A stretch of 64,000 nucleotides of DNA from Undaria pinnatifida (GCA_012845835.1 JABAKD010000007.1:5905358-5969357); one strand, 5' to 3'. Positions 46,440-57,622 are shown, counted from the first letter of the stretch. Translations and numbers: made by a program. Notes: generated by a model from the sequence alone, not told the origin.

Positions 46440-47590
46440 CACTTCCAGTAGCATCCAAGCACCGTTCGGCTGCCCCGCCAACCCAGCGCTGGTGGTAAAT
46501 TTTGGGAAACACACAAATCAACACCAACACACACTGCACTGCTAGTAGCATCCAAGCACCGTTCGGCTGCCCTGCCAACCCAGCGCTGGTGGTGCATTTT
46601 GGGACACACACACCAACAACAACACACACTACACTGTTATAGTAGCATCAAAGCGCCGTTCGGCCGCCCTGCCAACCCAGCGCTCGTGGTGCATGCGCTG
46701 GAGCGTTTGTTGGGACACACACACCAACAACAACAATACACACTACACTGTTATAGTAGCATCAAAGCACCGTTCGGCCGCCCTGCCAACCCAGCGCTCG
46801 TGGTGCATGCGCTGGAGCGTTTGTGCCTCTGCTGCTCGATCCTGCCCGTGCGGGGCATTTGGGACAACGAACTTAAACACAACACACACCAAAATCATTC
46901 CACTTCGTTGTGCTCTGGGCTGCGGACAAAAAATCCCCTCCCAAAAATCCCGCCTCGTCCTTATAACACCATGAAATTCAAATGGCCGCGCTTCAAGCTT
47001 TAAATCAAACAACGCTACAATCTACACCCTGGCACGCAAACAACCTCGCACCGCTGGTGGTGCATTTTGGGACTCACACACACCAACACCAACACACACA
47101 CTGCTAGTAACATCCAAGCACCGTTCGGCTGCCCTGCCAACCCAGCGCTGGTGGTGCATTATGGGACACACAATAACAACACACACGACACTGCTATAAA
47201 TAGTAGCATCCAAGCACCGTTCGGCTGCCCTGCCAACCCAGCGCTCGTGGTGCATGCGGTGGAACGTTTGCGCCTCTGCTGTTCGATCCTGCCCGTGCGG
47301 GGGCATTTGGGACAACGAACACAACACACACCACAATCATTTCACTTCATTGTGCCCTGGGCTGCGGACAAAAAATCCCTTCCCAAAAGTACCGCCTCGC
47401 CCTTACAGAACCATAAAGTTCATACGGCCGCGCTTTAAATCAACGGCGCTACGAACTACACCCTGGCACGCAAACAACCTCGCAGCGCACACCGCACACC
47501 CTCTATTTCTGTCAACCTCGCAGCGGACACCGCACACCCTCTATTTCTATTCCTCGTCGGATACACCGCGCTCCTCGGCGTTGCGCTGAA
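46440..47590. repeat. Higher-order tandem array (97 bp units plus 230 bp blocks)
   Basis: A roughly 97 bp unit containing AGTAGCATCCAAGCACC, GTTCGGCTGCCCTGCCAACC and the palindrome CCAGCGCTGG starts at 46447, 46544, 46641, 46755, 47106 and 47202. A second block (CTCTGCTG(C/T)TCGATCCTGCC through ACCCTGGCACGCAAACAACC) follows units at about 46826-47050 and 47268-47485, giving a larger period near 440 bp. A third partial block starts at 47590. Frames on both strands repeat peptides accordingly and are not called as genes. Confidence 0.9.
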
Positions 47591-47953
47591 ACTTTTGCGC
47601 CTCTGCTGTTCGATCCTGCACGTGTGGTCTGCGTGTCTGCGTGCGGCGGCGACTGCGTCCTTCAGTTCGGCTGCTGCATACTTTCTCTCGCTGGTTCCTG
47701 TCGAAGCTCATCCCCGCCGCGTGCTGTGGGTGTCTGCTACGAGCCTCTTCGCTCGTTCTAGGCTCCTCCTTCTCGGCAGCTGCGTGTTCTTCGCCCTCTT
47801 CAAACCTTACGGCGTACCACCTCCTCGTGCTGTGGCGGAATGTCTGCACGCACACCATGCAGCGGAACGTCCCTACAGCAGATCGGTATCTTGACGACTG
47901 GGGAGACCAACTCTTCCGATACACATTCACAGGGCTCTCTCTGTGTGGAACAT
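47591..47953. other. GC-rich segment between two tandem arrays
   Basis: Begins as a third copy of the CTCTGCTGTTCGATCCTGC block, then becomes unique. Overlapping long frames exist on both strands (for example 47641-48189 plus, 47547-48101 minus) with no recognised domain. Confidence 0.45.
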
Positions 47954-48530
47954 ACATGTGTAGCGCAGCAGTACTCCTGTTTGTTTGCGTGTGTAGGATA
48001 CGCGTACGTGTTCGAACCTGCCATACTGCCTCACCTTCCTCCAGCGCGCCTGCGGTACAAATCCCTTCCATCATATGTGAATGCAGGTGTGTACATGGCA
48101 CTGCTTATACGCTGCGCACACAGCACGGTCACAGCAGTGTGTGTATGTACCGCGGTGTGCACACAGCTCTCGCTGTGTGTAGCACATAGTCTACATGTGT
48201 AGCGCAGCAGTACTCCTGTGTGTTAGCGTGAGTAGGATGCGCGTACGTGTTCGAAACTGCCATACTACCTCACCTTCCTCCAGCGTTCCTGCGGTACAAA
48301 TCCCTTCCATCACTTGTGTATGCAGGTGTGTACAGCGGTGTGCCCACAGCTCTCGCTGTCTGTGGGTTTAGTACACATACATGTTTTTGACATGTGTAGC
48401 GCAGCAGTACTCCTGTGTTTTTGCGTGTGCAGGATACGCGTACGTGTTCGAACCTGCCATACTACCTCACCTTCCTCCAGCGTTCCTGCGGTACAAATCT
48501 CTTCCATCACATATGTATGCATCATCTCTT
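47954..48530. repeat. Tandem array, three units of about 200-240 bp
   Basis: Units start near 47954, 48194 and 48391, each with ATGTGTAGCGCAGCAGTACT, GGATACGCGTACGTGTTCGA, CCTCACCTTCCTCCAGCG and GTACAAATC(C/T)CTTCCATC. The middle part differs in length between units. GTGTTCGAACCTGCC resembles a Pol III B-box but no A-box or tRNA fold goes with it. Confidence 0.9.
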
Positions 48531-48719
48531 ATGTATGTAGTAGTCTAGACTATGCGCCTCCAGCTACGGCTGTGCGTCCTGTAACAAGTGTTCGTGTCTT
48601 TCAGTACGTTACATCCTACACCAGGTACCTGCGTACAACGTAACCCATGCGCACATTGTCATCACACCATGCGGCCTTCCCCGACAAATTCTGCTGTTCT
48701 CTTTACCTGTTACAGGGGA

Positions 48720-48829
48720 CTAAGTACGAGCATCCTATCGGTGACATTCTCCGCCTCAAAGCGAAAGTCGCCAACTAAGTACGAGCATCCTATCGGTGAC
48801 ATTCTCCGCCTCAAAGCGAAAGTCGCCAA
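48720..48829. repeat. Exact 55 bp tandem duplication
   Basis: CTAAGTACGAGCATCCTATC starts at 48720 and again at 48775; the two 55 bp units are identical over their length, so the duplication is recent. Confidence 0.95.
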
Positions 48830-48840
48830 CTAAACACATC

Positions 48841-49155
48841 GCCACTCCCGACGATCGCCAAGTGCTTTCTTGCGCAACTGCGTCAAACGTGACAAACATT
48901 CAGCCACTCCCGACGATCGCCAAGTGCCTTCTTGCGCAACTGCGTCAAGTGTGACAAACATTCAGCCACTCCCGACCATCGCCAAGTGCCTTCTCGCGCA
49001 GTCCAGTGTGAAAAAACATTCAGCCACTCCCGACGATCGCCAAGTGACTTTTCGCGCAGTCAAATATGACAAAACATTCCGCCACTCCCGACGATCGTCA
49101 AGTGCCTTCTCGCGCAGCGAACCACTAGTCAAGCGTGACAAAACACTCCTCCACT
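48841..49155. repeat. Minisatellite, five units of 58-74 bp
   Basis: Units start GCCACTCCCGAC(G/C)ATCG at 48841, 48903, 48965, 49023 and 49081; the last is longer and diverged. Each contains CAAGTGC/A-TTCT-GCGCAG-type sequence and GTGACAAA-CATTC. Confidence 0.95.
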
Positions 49156-49561
49156 TAAAACCAAAAAGCACTTGACTAGACTGAACATGAATTGTTTTAG
49201 GGTGAACACAATCAGCCGGTCTACGGTAGTGGTCACCTTCGAATGCTATCACTAGCGTCTGGTCCTTGAGTTTGGCTCCCACCGGATGAGGTTTTGAATA
49301 TATTTGAAAATTAATTGCAAGAAAATCAAACCACTTCGAATCAACAAAATGTGGAGAGAGCGTGGTGGGTAGGAGCGATTCGACGCGAGTCGGCGAGGGA
49401 AGAAAGTCTTACAGCCTCTCGTGATTGATATGAAGGCACGCACCGTAGTAGGAACGGCGGAGGAGGGATCGCTATTTGGCCCCGGATCGGAGTGTTTTTT
49501 AAATCATTTCATCCCGATGACGTCATTAGGGGCCACTCATTGGTATTTTATCAAAAATGAA

Positions 49562-49677
49562 AATAAATCCCAGCTGTGAGATCGAAGAGTTCGTCGAAAC
49601 TCATCTTTGCAACAAGCTGTGTGTGATACTCCGATCGCGCGTATTACGAGTTGTGTGTCCTCATTAAGGATATAGGT
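49562..49677 (+). repeat. Family A end fragment, 116 bp
   Basis: CCCAGCTGTGAGATCGAAGAG through TCATTAAGGATATAGGTCA, then truncated. A small CAA expansion (GCAACAAGCTG) is present. The telomere-like tract follows about 20 bp later. Confidence 0.85.
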
Positions 49678-49697
49678 CATTGTAGTGTATTTCCTGT

Positions 49698-49722
49698 GGG
49701 TTAGGGTTTGGGTTAGGGTTAG
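49698..49722 (+). repeat. Telomere-like tract of 25 bp
   Basis: Four G-rich units: GGGTTA, GGGTTT, GGGTTA, GGGTTAG. It is interstitial, short, and next to a truncated transposon end. Confidence 0.75.
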
Positions 49723-49839
49723 TGTCATCAATTGTGATTTTAAATACAATAAATTGTAGGACACCCGACAGCGAGAAAAGTGCCACCATAATAAATGCGA
49801 TGAAGAAAAAACAAACACTGCCTACAAATTCTTAAGAAC

Positions 49840-52437
49840 ATGTATAGTATGCAGTACGAATACGTACAGGGAACACTTCATTATTGTTAGTCCATATATT
49901 TGACCGTCGATGTACTGAACAATCTTCGGGCCGCGTCTCTTCTCTATGAGGTGTGTGAGGAGCTTTAGTTGTCTTTTTCAAGCAAGCGGTTGCGTTGACA
50001 TATACTTCCTGGCTTGATGTAAAGGAAAGGAACACCACTCAGTCATAATCTACTACAGACCAAGGCTACGGTAGGGGGGGTACCCCCATTTTCACTGGTG
50101 TGTTTGAGCCACTCGCACGAGTGACTCTGTACCCCACGAGTAAGGATGGTTTAGGCACTTGTTTTGGCGCAGCTTAGATCACCTTTGCATCGCGGATTGA
50201 TTTCGTCAATGTAAAACATGAAGAAAACGTAAGATCTCGTAGGAACAAAGGGGTTACTCGCGCGAGTGACCCCTAGCCACTGAAATAGAAGGCCCAAAAG
50301 GGGACCCCCCTACCGTAGCCTGGGTCTACACGCTAGAGCATGTTTTCATGAGCACCACTAACGAGAGCACCGGACATGGACGTGACATTTACAGGACCAC
50401 AACGTCGACGACAGTGGGGAGAAAACCGGGCGAATAATCGTGCACTAGATACTAACAATGTGAAAAAGAAGTGTACAGACAGCTGTGTTAACACTGCGGT
50501 AGACCACACTACCGACCTAGTACGCAGGGTATTTCGTGCCTCCGACCGTTTGCACGATCGCCTGGCAACCTCTACCAAACGCAGTAGCATATGCCTTAGG
50601 AAGTAAAGTCGCCCTCGCGTTGGATCGGTGTGACATCGCATGCCCACGTCACCTCGCTTGGTGTATCTAAAGATGTAAATCTGTCTTAGATTTGGCCACC
50701 TCAGAGCCCCACATCGGCACAGTAAATATCATGGGCGTAAAGACGTAAATTTGAGACAATAATAATGTTAAAAGGATGCACCGACAAATATGATAAAATT
50801 GCAGTAAACCACACTACCAACTTATTACGTTCGGTATTCCTTGCATACCGTCTGAATGATCGCCTCCCAACCTATGCCTGGCCAGGTATGACTTACAAAG
50901 TAAAGTGATTGAACGCGTGTACATTAAGCGTCCCTTTCAAAACACTAACAATTCGCATTTCTTCCTCTCGTGCCCAATGGCGGTGACATTGCATGACCAC
51001 ATCACCTCGCGTGTTGTATTTCGCAATTTGTATCTCTTTCTTCCATTTAGCGATGACAGAAAATATTGGTAACTACATGCTTGTACCTATCTTCTATTGA
51101 AAAATTCTATATTTCGATCCATGTAAAAAAATATGTTCTGAAGCTTTCAACACGTTGTTTACTACACCTAAAAATTTGGTTGCATACTACATGACATCAT
51201 TATGTATCAGCAAACCTTTTAGAATGATAAACATGACTAGGCGGGTGGTGTCTTCTTGCTACAACCGTCAGATTCGTCCCTTTCAATGGTGTAACATTCC
51301 CGCGAAGGTATTGAAATGCCCCCCCACCCCCCTCAATCGCTCTTGTTCAAACGCCCCACTTAAAATCCGTAAACTCCAACTCATCTCCGCACTCCCACCC
51401 CCTCCCTCTTCCCTTTGTTTCCCCCTCAGTTTGTTCAAACTCGCCGCATTCAATCGAATTCGGCCACAGGAATAAACACTTATACGCAAGTGATATCACG
51501 TTATTATCTTTCTAGCCATCCATGACGTAGCTTTCATTAACCCCCCCCCCCCCCCCCGCGCCAACGCCCACTCCTTCCCCACACCCCGCACGATCGCCCA
51601 GACCCAGCACCGCGCGTATAGCAAGCCCCTACATATTATATGAATTATACGCGCAATCGGAGTATCACACACAACGTTGCCAAGATGAGTTTTGACCTAG
51701 TCCTTGATGTCATAGCTGGAGTGTAATTAAATATTTCACGTAACCTAGCCCTTTTGAAAACCCTTTCCCCCCCCTTTCCCCGCCTTTTTCTTTTCCACGC
51801 TCTATCTTGCTCAAGCGCTCAGCTTAATATAGAAATCCACCAGATTAATAAACACTTCCACGCCCTGGATATCACTTCATTACCTTTTCAGAGCCGTCCA
51901 TGCCGCTGCTGAAATTCCCACCCTCCCCCGCATCCAACGCCCCCTCGTTCCCCACCATCCGCACCATCGTCTAGACCTAGCACCACGCCCACAGCAAACC
52001 CCTACATCTGATCTATGCGACCTGAAGCCCTCCGCCCCCCCCCCTCCCCGGACTCCCCCCCCCTCCCCAACAAGAAGGATTGATAATTTCCACGCACTAA
52101 TTAAGCTGCCTCACCTGTCCCCCCCCCCCCCCTCCTTCCCCCCCGCCACCCTCTTTATCAAGATCAGGCCCGCACGTGCTTGATACCTCCGCCCACCCGT
52201 CACCAGATATTGGACTTACAGGATTCACTCGATAAACTGATGCATTTCCTTCCACAGCTGTCAGATTTTGTCCCCCTCAGAAACGGTTTTATATTTTCTG
52301 CCCACAGACTGCCTAACATACTCTGTAGACCATGATAGCTACACAACGCGTAATCGCGCGATCGGGGCGCATCACACACCGCTTGCAAAGAAGAGTTTCG
52401 ACAAATATTCGATCTCACAGCCGCTGTGTGATTTAAT
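49840..52437 (-). mobile_element. Family A, near full-length long form, interrupted by a MITE
   Basis: Reverse complement of the 28211-30590 organisation: tail at 49840-51010, ATTTCGATCCATGTAAAA at 51112, C-rich modules, an internal diverged end at 51700-51722 and the terminal GATCTCACAGCCGCTGTGTG at 52411-52430. The tail is split between 50056 and 50328 by MITE family B. Confidence 0.85.
50057..50327. mobile_element. MITE family B, copy 2, with empty site
   Basis: The core 50064-50320 matches 39111-39367. The inverted ends extend outward to AGACCAAGGCTACGG / CCGTAGCCTGGGTCT. The host family A tail reads CTACTAC before and ACACGCTAG after; uninterrupted tails at 251-265 and 30421-30435 have these joined with a 2-4 bp overlap, which is the target duplication. 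Its exact length is ambiguous. Confidence 0.88.
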
Positions 52438-53152
52438 TTTTATACTAGATACGAGCATTAAAATTCCGTTATGTCTTGGTCTCACGGCTGTTCAAAATGT
52501 TGACTGCCGAAACGAAATTGTTTTCGACCTCGACGATCGTCTTCAAGCACAACCCCTCACTGCGGCTGGCAGGTTATTTTTCAGACAAATCGCAGGTAAC
52601 CCGTGGTCAACCAAGAAGAACACGAGCCCCCACCTGGCGGCCTGTGAACCTGGGTGCGGTGTGCCTGGTTTTCGTGTGACCAGAAAAGGGAAAAATCTAC
52701 ATAATTTCAAGCGCGCTAAGTCGCGAATATTTGTGCCTGTGTAGCTTCTGGGACTTGCCCAGGGCATCGATTGAACACCTGTACATTTATTGTTGTAGGC
52801 CCAACACCAGAGGCGCGTGAAGTTTTTCGTTTGATGCGCAGACGACTGAACCACAGTACTACTGTTATTCGCCATGATAGTTGGCGGCATGATTAGCCAC
52901 TTGTTATACGCGGATTAATGCAGAATAGTACACAAATCATTAAAGGCTATCTATCATTAAACATTGGTGGTATGCCCTGAACGTAGTAACGTAAGTTTAT
53001 AGACGAAAAACGTCGAGGACTTTTGATCGGTGGTGCTTTTTTATTTGAAGTGAAATAATGAACCCGGGCATGAGCACAGCGGTCACCCCCGCCGCATCGT
53101 CAAATAAATACGAAGCTTGGACGTCGAAATACATACAAATATATGTAAACAT
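52438..53152. other. No recognised gene; one longer plus frame
   Basis: The frame at 52268-52744 starts inside a family A copy and crosses its end. Its last 80 codons (TAAGRLFFRQIAGNPW and onward) are not recognised. Confidence 0.4.
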
Positions 53153-53395
53153 TCTGGCTGTGAGATCGAAGATTGCATGGAACCCAACCATTTTTGCAAA
53201 ATGTGTGCGAAACTCGGTTCGCTCGTAGTACTTGGCGTGTGTCATCGTTGAGGATTTAGGTCAGCGACTCCCGTTATAAATTACCTCTACCAGGTTCTAC
53301 ATGGTAATGATGTTACTCAATATGTACACGGAAATATTTAGTAATAATGCCGTTTATCAGGCGGGCAAAATCTGGCGACTGTGGAATACACCAGT
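53153..53395 (+). repeat. Family A end, old diverged copy
   Basis: GGCTGTGAGATCGAAGAT, CATTTTTGCAAAATGTGTG, TAGGTCAGCGACTCCCG and CAAAATCTGGCGACTGTGGAA preserve the order of the terminal 300 bp with heavy divergence, directly before a well preserved copy. Confidence 0.75.
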
Positions 53396-53414
53396 TTAAA
53401 AAATATATAAAAAA

Positions 53415-54960
53415 AATACACTCCAGCTGTGAGATCGAATATTTTTTCGAAATTCATCTTTGCAAGCTGTGTGTGATACTCCGATCGCGCGTATTACTGG
53501 TTGTGTGTCCTCATTAAGCATTTGGGTCGGCGACTCCCCTGGCAACTACAGTGTAGCTATCAGGGTCAACAGGGTGATGTAATGCAGTCTGTGCGCGGAA
53601 GCTATAAACCCCGTTTCTGAGGGGGACAAAATCTGACAGCTGTGAAAGGAAATGCATCAGTTTATCAAGCGAATACTGTACGTCGAATATCCGGTGAGGG
53701 GAGGGCGGCGTATTGAATGACGTGGAGGGCTGATGGTGATGAAAAGGGGGGCGGGAGGGGTGGAGGGGCGGGAGGGGACGGGTGTGAAAGGTCATCTTGT
53801 GCGTGGAAACTATAATTTATCCTTGTGGTGGAGGGGGGGGGGTAATGTGTCGGAGGGGGCGGGAGGCGGGGGGGAGAGGCTTTCTTAGGTCGCATAGATG
53901 TAGGGGTTTGCTATACGCGTGGTACTAGGTTTAGGCGATGGTGCGGGTGGTCGGGAAAGAGGGAGCGTTGGGAGTGGGGGTGGGTGGGAATAGCAGCAGC
54001 GGCATGGACGGCTGTTACGCGATAGCGAGGCGATGTCCAGGGCGTGGAAGTGTTTATTACTCTGACGGATTTCAAAATTTTGGTGGGGCGTTTAAGCAAG
54101 AAAAGCGATGAAAAAAAAAAAAAAAAAGAAGGGGTGGGGGGGGGTGGGGGCGGGGAGGGAGGGTGTTCAAGAGGTTTTGGTCACATATAATATTAAAAGA
54201 GTCATATGAAAAATACACTCCAGCGATGAGATCAAGTATTTGGTCGACACTAATGTTCGCAACATTATGTGTGATCCTCCGATTGCGCGTATCAATGATA
54301 TATGTACGGGATTGCTATACGCGCGGTGCTTGGTCTAGGCGATCGTGCGGATGGTGGGAAAGAAGGGGGCGTTAGACGGGGGAAGGGGTGATAAATGAAA
54401 GCTACGTCATGGATGGTTATAAAGTTAATGACGTGATATCAATTGCTTAAAAGTGTTTATTACGCTGGCCGATTCCGATGGTAAGTGGGGCGTTTGAACG
54501 AACTTGGCGGGGAACAAAAGGGGGGGGGGGGGGGGGGGAGGGCGGAGATGAGTTGGAGCTACAGCATGGATGGCTAGATGGATAAAGAGATGATATCAGC
54601 TGGCTGGTAGTGTTTACTACTCTGGCAGATTTTGATTCCAGGTGGGGCATTTAAACAAGAAGAGGGATCAGGGGGCGGGGGGGCGAGAGGCAATCAATAT
54701 GTGCGCGGAAACTATAAATCCTTGAAGGTGACGAATCTGACGGCTGCAGCAAGAAGACACCCCATTGTATCACCCGCCTGGTAATGCCTATTTTTCTAGA
54801 AGGTTTGCTGTGACATGTAGTATGCAACCCAGTTCTTAGGTTTAGTAAACAACGAGTTAATAGCTTTATTATTTGTTTTTGTACATGGATCGAAAGATAA
54901 ATATTTCAATCGATAGGTACAATCATGTAGATACCATTCTATGTAGATACCATTTTGTTA
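53415..54960 (+). mobile_element. Family A, long form lacking the tail
   Basis: Starts AATACACTCCAGCTGTGAGATC (53415). Modules follow in the order of 28211 onward: G-rich blocks, an internal diverged end at 54220-54265, poly-G at 54519-54538 and the GTACATGGATCGAAAGATAA segment at 54882. It stops at 54960 before the tail. Confidence 0.85.
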
Positions 54961-55552
54961 TATGTAGTCTATATAGGTGTATAGTAGTATCCAGAATGTA
55001 TTAATCGTATGGCAGGTGAGGGGACGGGGGGGTGTTCAAGCGAGGGGGTGTGGAGGGGGTGGAGTTTGTGGGGCGGGAACAAGGGGTAGGTCGCCAAAAT
55101 GAATGGGAGTTTACTGCACGCATGAATACTAGTAGAATATAGTGTGCGCGGGGGTGTGTGGAACTTGAAGACAATTTTGGATCAATTGTGGAGATGCTGC
55201 ATGCATGGCTGGACAAGATAAAGCATTTTTTCATATCTTCTTCTGTCGTGTATGTAGCGTTTGCAACTCTCGCAATTTGTTTTCGGGCTGTGGGAGAGGG
55301 GTTATCAAGGGGAAGCGGGGGGTAGGCGGAGGTGGACGGGCGGAAAAAAAATTACCTGCATGATGATGCTGAATGCACACACCCAAGATGTCCACGATAA
55401 ATTATTCAGTGAATGGGAGCAATATGCTGGATGTAACGTTGTATGTACGTTATTAGTGATGTCAACAACAGTGGTGTTCTGATTCCCGTCTAATATGTAC
55501 TTGCCACATACATACCTCTCTATTTGTTGAGGCGAACTATAACATACTTTTT
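54961..55552. other. No recognised gene
   Basis: G-rich plus-strand DNA at 55010-55090 and 55290-55340; short frames only. Confidence 0.45.
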
Positions 55553-55867
55553 TTGGCACCTGCCAGGTATGTTGTTTCTTCTCGTGGACTTTTTTTTCCG
55601 ATCCTCTTGCAGCACATTCTTCAGAGCACCCGTCGCTTTGATTTTTTTCATTCTATATTATTTTTCTTCATTTTTTCCTTGTCCTTACTTCCTCTTTTGA
55701 TTTACTGGTGTGGCTTTTTGTGTGTTGCGCTCTATTACCCGGTGCGCAATATTTTTGGCATCCTTCACCGTGATGATTTGCGACTGTTTAGTTTACGCTG
55801 GTTCACGGTCAGTGACCACCCAGTTGACATCTCTCCGTGTAGAATGAATAATCAGCACGGACACTGA
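55553..55867 (+). pseudogene. Diverged homologue of the 46 kb membrane-protein frame
   Basis: Open for 104 codons but without an in-frame ATG near the homologous start (the first codon is TTG). RGLFFPILLQHIL aligns with CGLFFAIFLRHIF at 45947 onward, and DDLRLF...TVSD aligns with DELRVF...SVSQ. Underlying DNA such as TTGCGACTGTTTAGTTTACG is also similar. Two or three hydrophobic segments. Function unknown; low confidence that it is expressed. Confidence 0.35.
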
Positions 55868-56212
55868 ATGCACCGATGACTGTGCCGTTGGGAATGGTAG
55901 AAAGAACGCTTGTTTCATATGAAGAACGACAGCAGTCCATAGTACATGCATGTCAAGAAATATTGGTCAATCAATGTGCGTAGTGCCTCTTGGCGGCTGC
56001 GTTTGGTTTGCTTCTGTGTAGGAGGAATTTGAGTATTACGAATAGAAACGAGACACCTCATCGTGGTTGAAAACTATCAGTGAATCTTCGTGTCAAGATC
56101 CTGTCCTGTGAAAATGAATCTGTGTAAACCCCACATGGACGCGCTTGTATTTTGCTATATCTCTGCGCTCGATGATTTTGGCCAGGAAAATATACGCTCT
56201 AGGGCACCACGA
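55868..56212. promoter_or_regulatory. Upstream region of the Cys-rich protein gene
   Basis: No repeat recognised here. AAAATATACGC at 56189-56199 is the nearest A/T-rich box, only about 15-25 bp from the ATG, so it may not be a true TATA box. No other promoter motif identified. Confidence 0.3.
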
Positions 56213-56291
56213 TGCGTCTCACCAAATATGTTCTGAGTGCCGGTGCTGCTACTATCCTTCTGGCACACCATGTCCGCGCTCAAACTGAATG
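56213..56291 (+). CDS. Secreted Cys-rich protein, exon 1 (signal peptide)
   Basis: ATG 56213 in a good context (CACCACGATG) opens MRLTKYVLSAGAATILLAHH then VRAQTE: short basic start, hydrophobic core and an Ala-x-Ala-like VRAQ cleavage region, a typical secretory signal of about 23 residues. The exon ends before GTGAGT (56292-56297) in phase 1. Reading on without splicing reaches a stop after about 15 more codons. Splicing to 57214 keeps the frame open. Confidence 0.7.
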
Positions 56292-57213
56292 TGAGTTAGA
56301 AAATCGTGCCTGTGTGCAAAGGTTGGCTGTTATGTAGGTACCATACTCTTGACCACTCTCCGTTTAACGCACCTCGTCGGAGTTTTACTTAGTAGGTAAA
56401 TAATATGTGCAGGGGTCGTCGTTCGCTCTCGTGCCCGCGTTGTAATTTTTAGTATTCACTTGATAAAAGGATACATTTCCCTCCACAGCTGTCAGATTTT
56501 GTCCCCCTCAAAAACGGGTTTTACAGTTTCAGCGCACAGGCTGACTGAAATCACCCTGTTGACCCTGATAGCTACACTGTAGTTGTAAGGGGAGTCGCCG
56601 ACCTATATCCTTAATGAGGACACACAACTCGTAATGCGCGCGATCGGAGTATCACACACAGCTTGCGAAGATGAGTTTCGACAAGAAAAAAAAAAAAAAC
56701 GATCTCACAGCTGGAGTGTATTTTCATTTTTTATACTATAGTATTTCCCTCCGCGCTCGACGGTTACCAATGCAGAAAGAGGGGTATGAGGCCTCTGCCA
56801 TATTCATCACGGCCCCTTTCTTAAGTGACGAAGATCGGAAGGTTTGATGGCCACATAACAACTCCGATGGCCGATTCCTCTTCTACTATACATACAATCG
56901 TGTTTTGTATCGCGTCTTGTCGTCATTAACACATCCGAGGCTGGCGGTAAGAGCCATATAGTGTATTTGGTGTACTGTCGCTACGTACAGCTTCAAAGCG
57001 TGAAAGGGATATAGTGGGGCCCAAAACAATGTACGTTAAAATCCCTGTCTTTGACTGGTTTCTGTTTGATGTGTTTCTCAAACCATTTCGAATCTTCAAC
57101 GAGTCTTCTTTAATTTCCAACTTTTGAACCCTTCGCGTCGATGCCCGTTTGTGACCGAACTGTATTTTTTCACGCTTTCTTAATGTCGCGAACCGTACAA
57201 CTTGATCGAGCAG
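56292..57213 (+). other. Intron 1 of the Cys-rich gene, carrying a family A end
   Basis: Predicted 922 bp intron, GTGAGT to a CAG acceptor at 57211-57213. 56452-56748 is a minus-oriented family A 300 bp end, including GATCTCACAGCTGGAGTG and an A-run at 56684-56699 that replaces part of the TIR. The minus frame at 56926-57249 is not supported. Confidence 0.6.
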
Positions 57214-57291
57214 TGGGGGGCTTTTGTGCCGCGGACACGGAATGCGCAACAGGATGCTGCGGAGACAGGCTGGTTGACGGGCTGTGCATAG
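57214..57291 (+). CDS. Secreted Cys-rich protein, exon 2 (Cys module)
   Basis: After the CAG acceptor the exon continues the phase-1 frame: L-GGFCAADTECATGCCGD then RLVDGLCI, five Cys in 26 residues (C-x5-C-x3-CC-x8-C), a small disulfide-type module. It ends at GTAAGT (57292-57297), again in phase 1. A phase 1-1 exon can be duplicated or shuffled without breaking the frame. Downstream exons were not found with confidence before the next gene. Role unknown; an extracellular or wall-associated peptide is plausible from the signal peptide. Confidence 0.65.
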   Translation, partial: WGAFVPRTRNAQQDAAETGWLTGCA

Positions 57292-57513
57292 GTAAGTACA
57301 CCCGCGGGAAACACTAAAATGTAAACCATTTTAACGGGTTCCAAGGGCGCACAAAACTATATTATTTCGACACGTACGTACCAAAACATTTTTTTCGCCC
57401 TTCCAAACGGCGGGGGGGAGGGGTACGAAGACCCCATCCCCCCCCATTACGCCACATTGTTTCCCATGCAAAGAATCCTTTTCTAGATCCTAGAATATTA
57501 AGGGGCAGGGGAG

Positions 57514-57519
57514 TATATA
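57514..57519 (+). promoter_or_regulatory. TATA-like box of the zinc-finger gene
   Basis: TATATA in GGGGAGTATATAGCAGACAC, about 105 bp before ATG 57623, in otherwise GC-rich DNA. Position fits a core promoter with a short 5' UTR. Confidence 0.45.
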
Positions 57520-57622
57520 GCAGACACGGAGCCCCCTGGTCGCGCAGCAGCAGCCTGCGTACCAGCTACGCACAGCTCAGAGCAACGGAGAAAATCGGAG
57601 GGAGCAAGAGGGAGTGGTCACA

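Noticed and set aside
46247-47438. Repeated peptide frames in the tandem array
   Set aside because: Repetition follows the DNA period; all frames show it and stops occur between units.
47547-48189. Two overlapping frames of over 180 codons on opposite strands
   Set aside because: They arise from GC-rich low-stop DNA and run into the 200-240 bp tandem units; no domain recognised.
47989-48480. tRNA-like GTTCGAACC motifs in three tandem units
   Set aside because: Flanking stems do not pair and no A-box lies at the expected distance.
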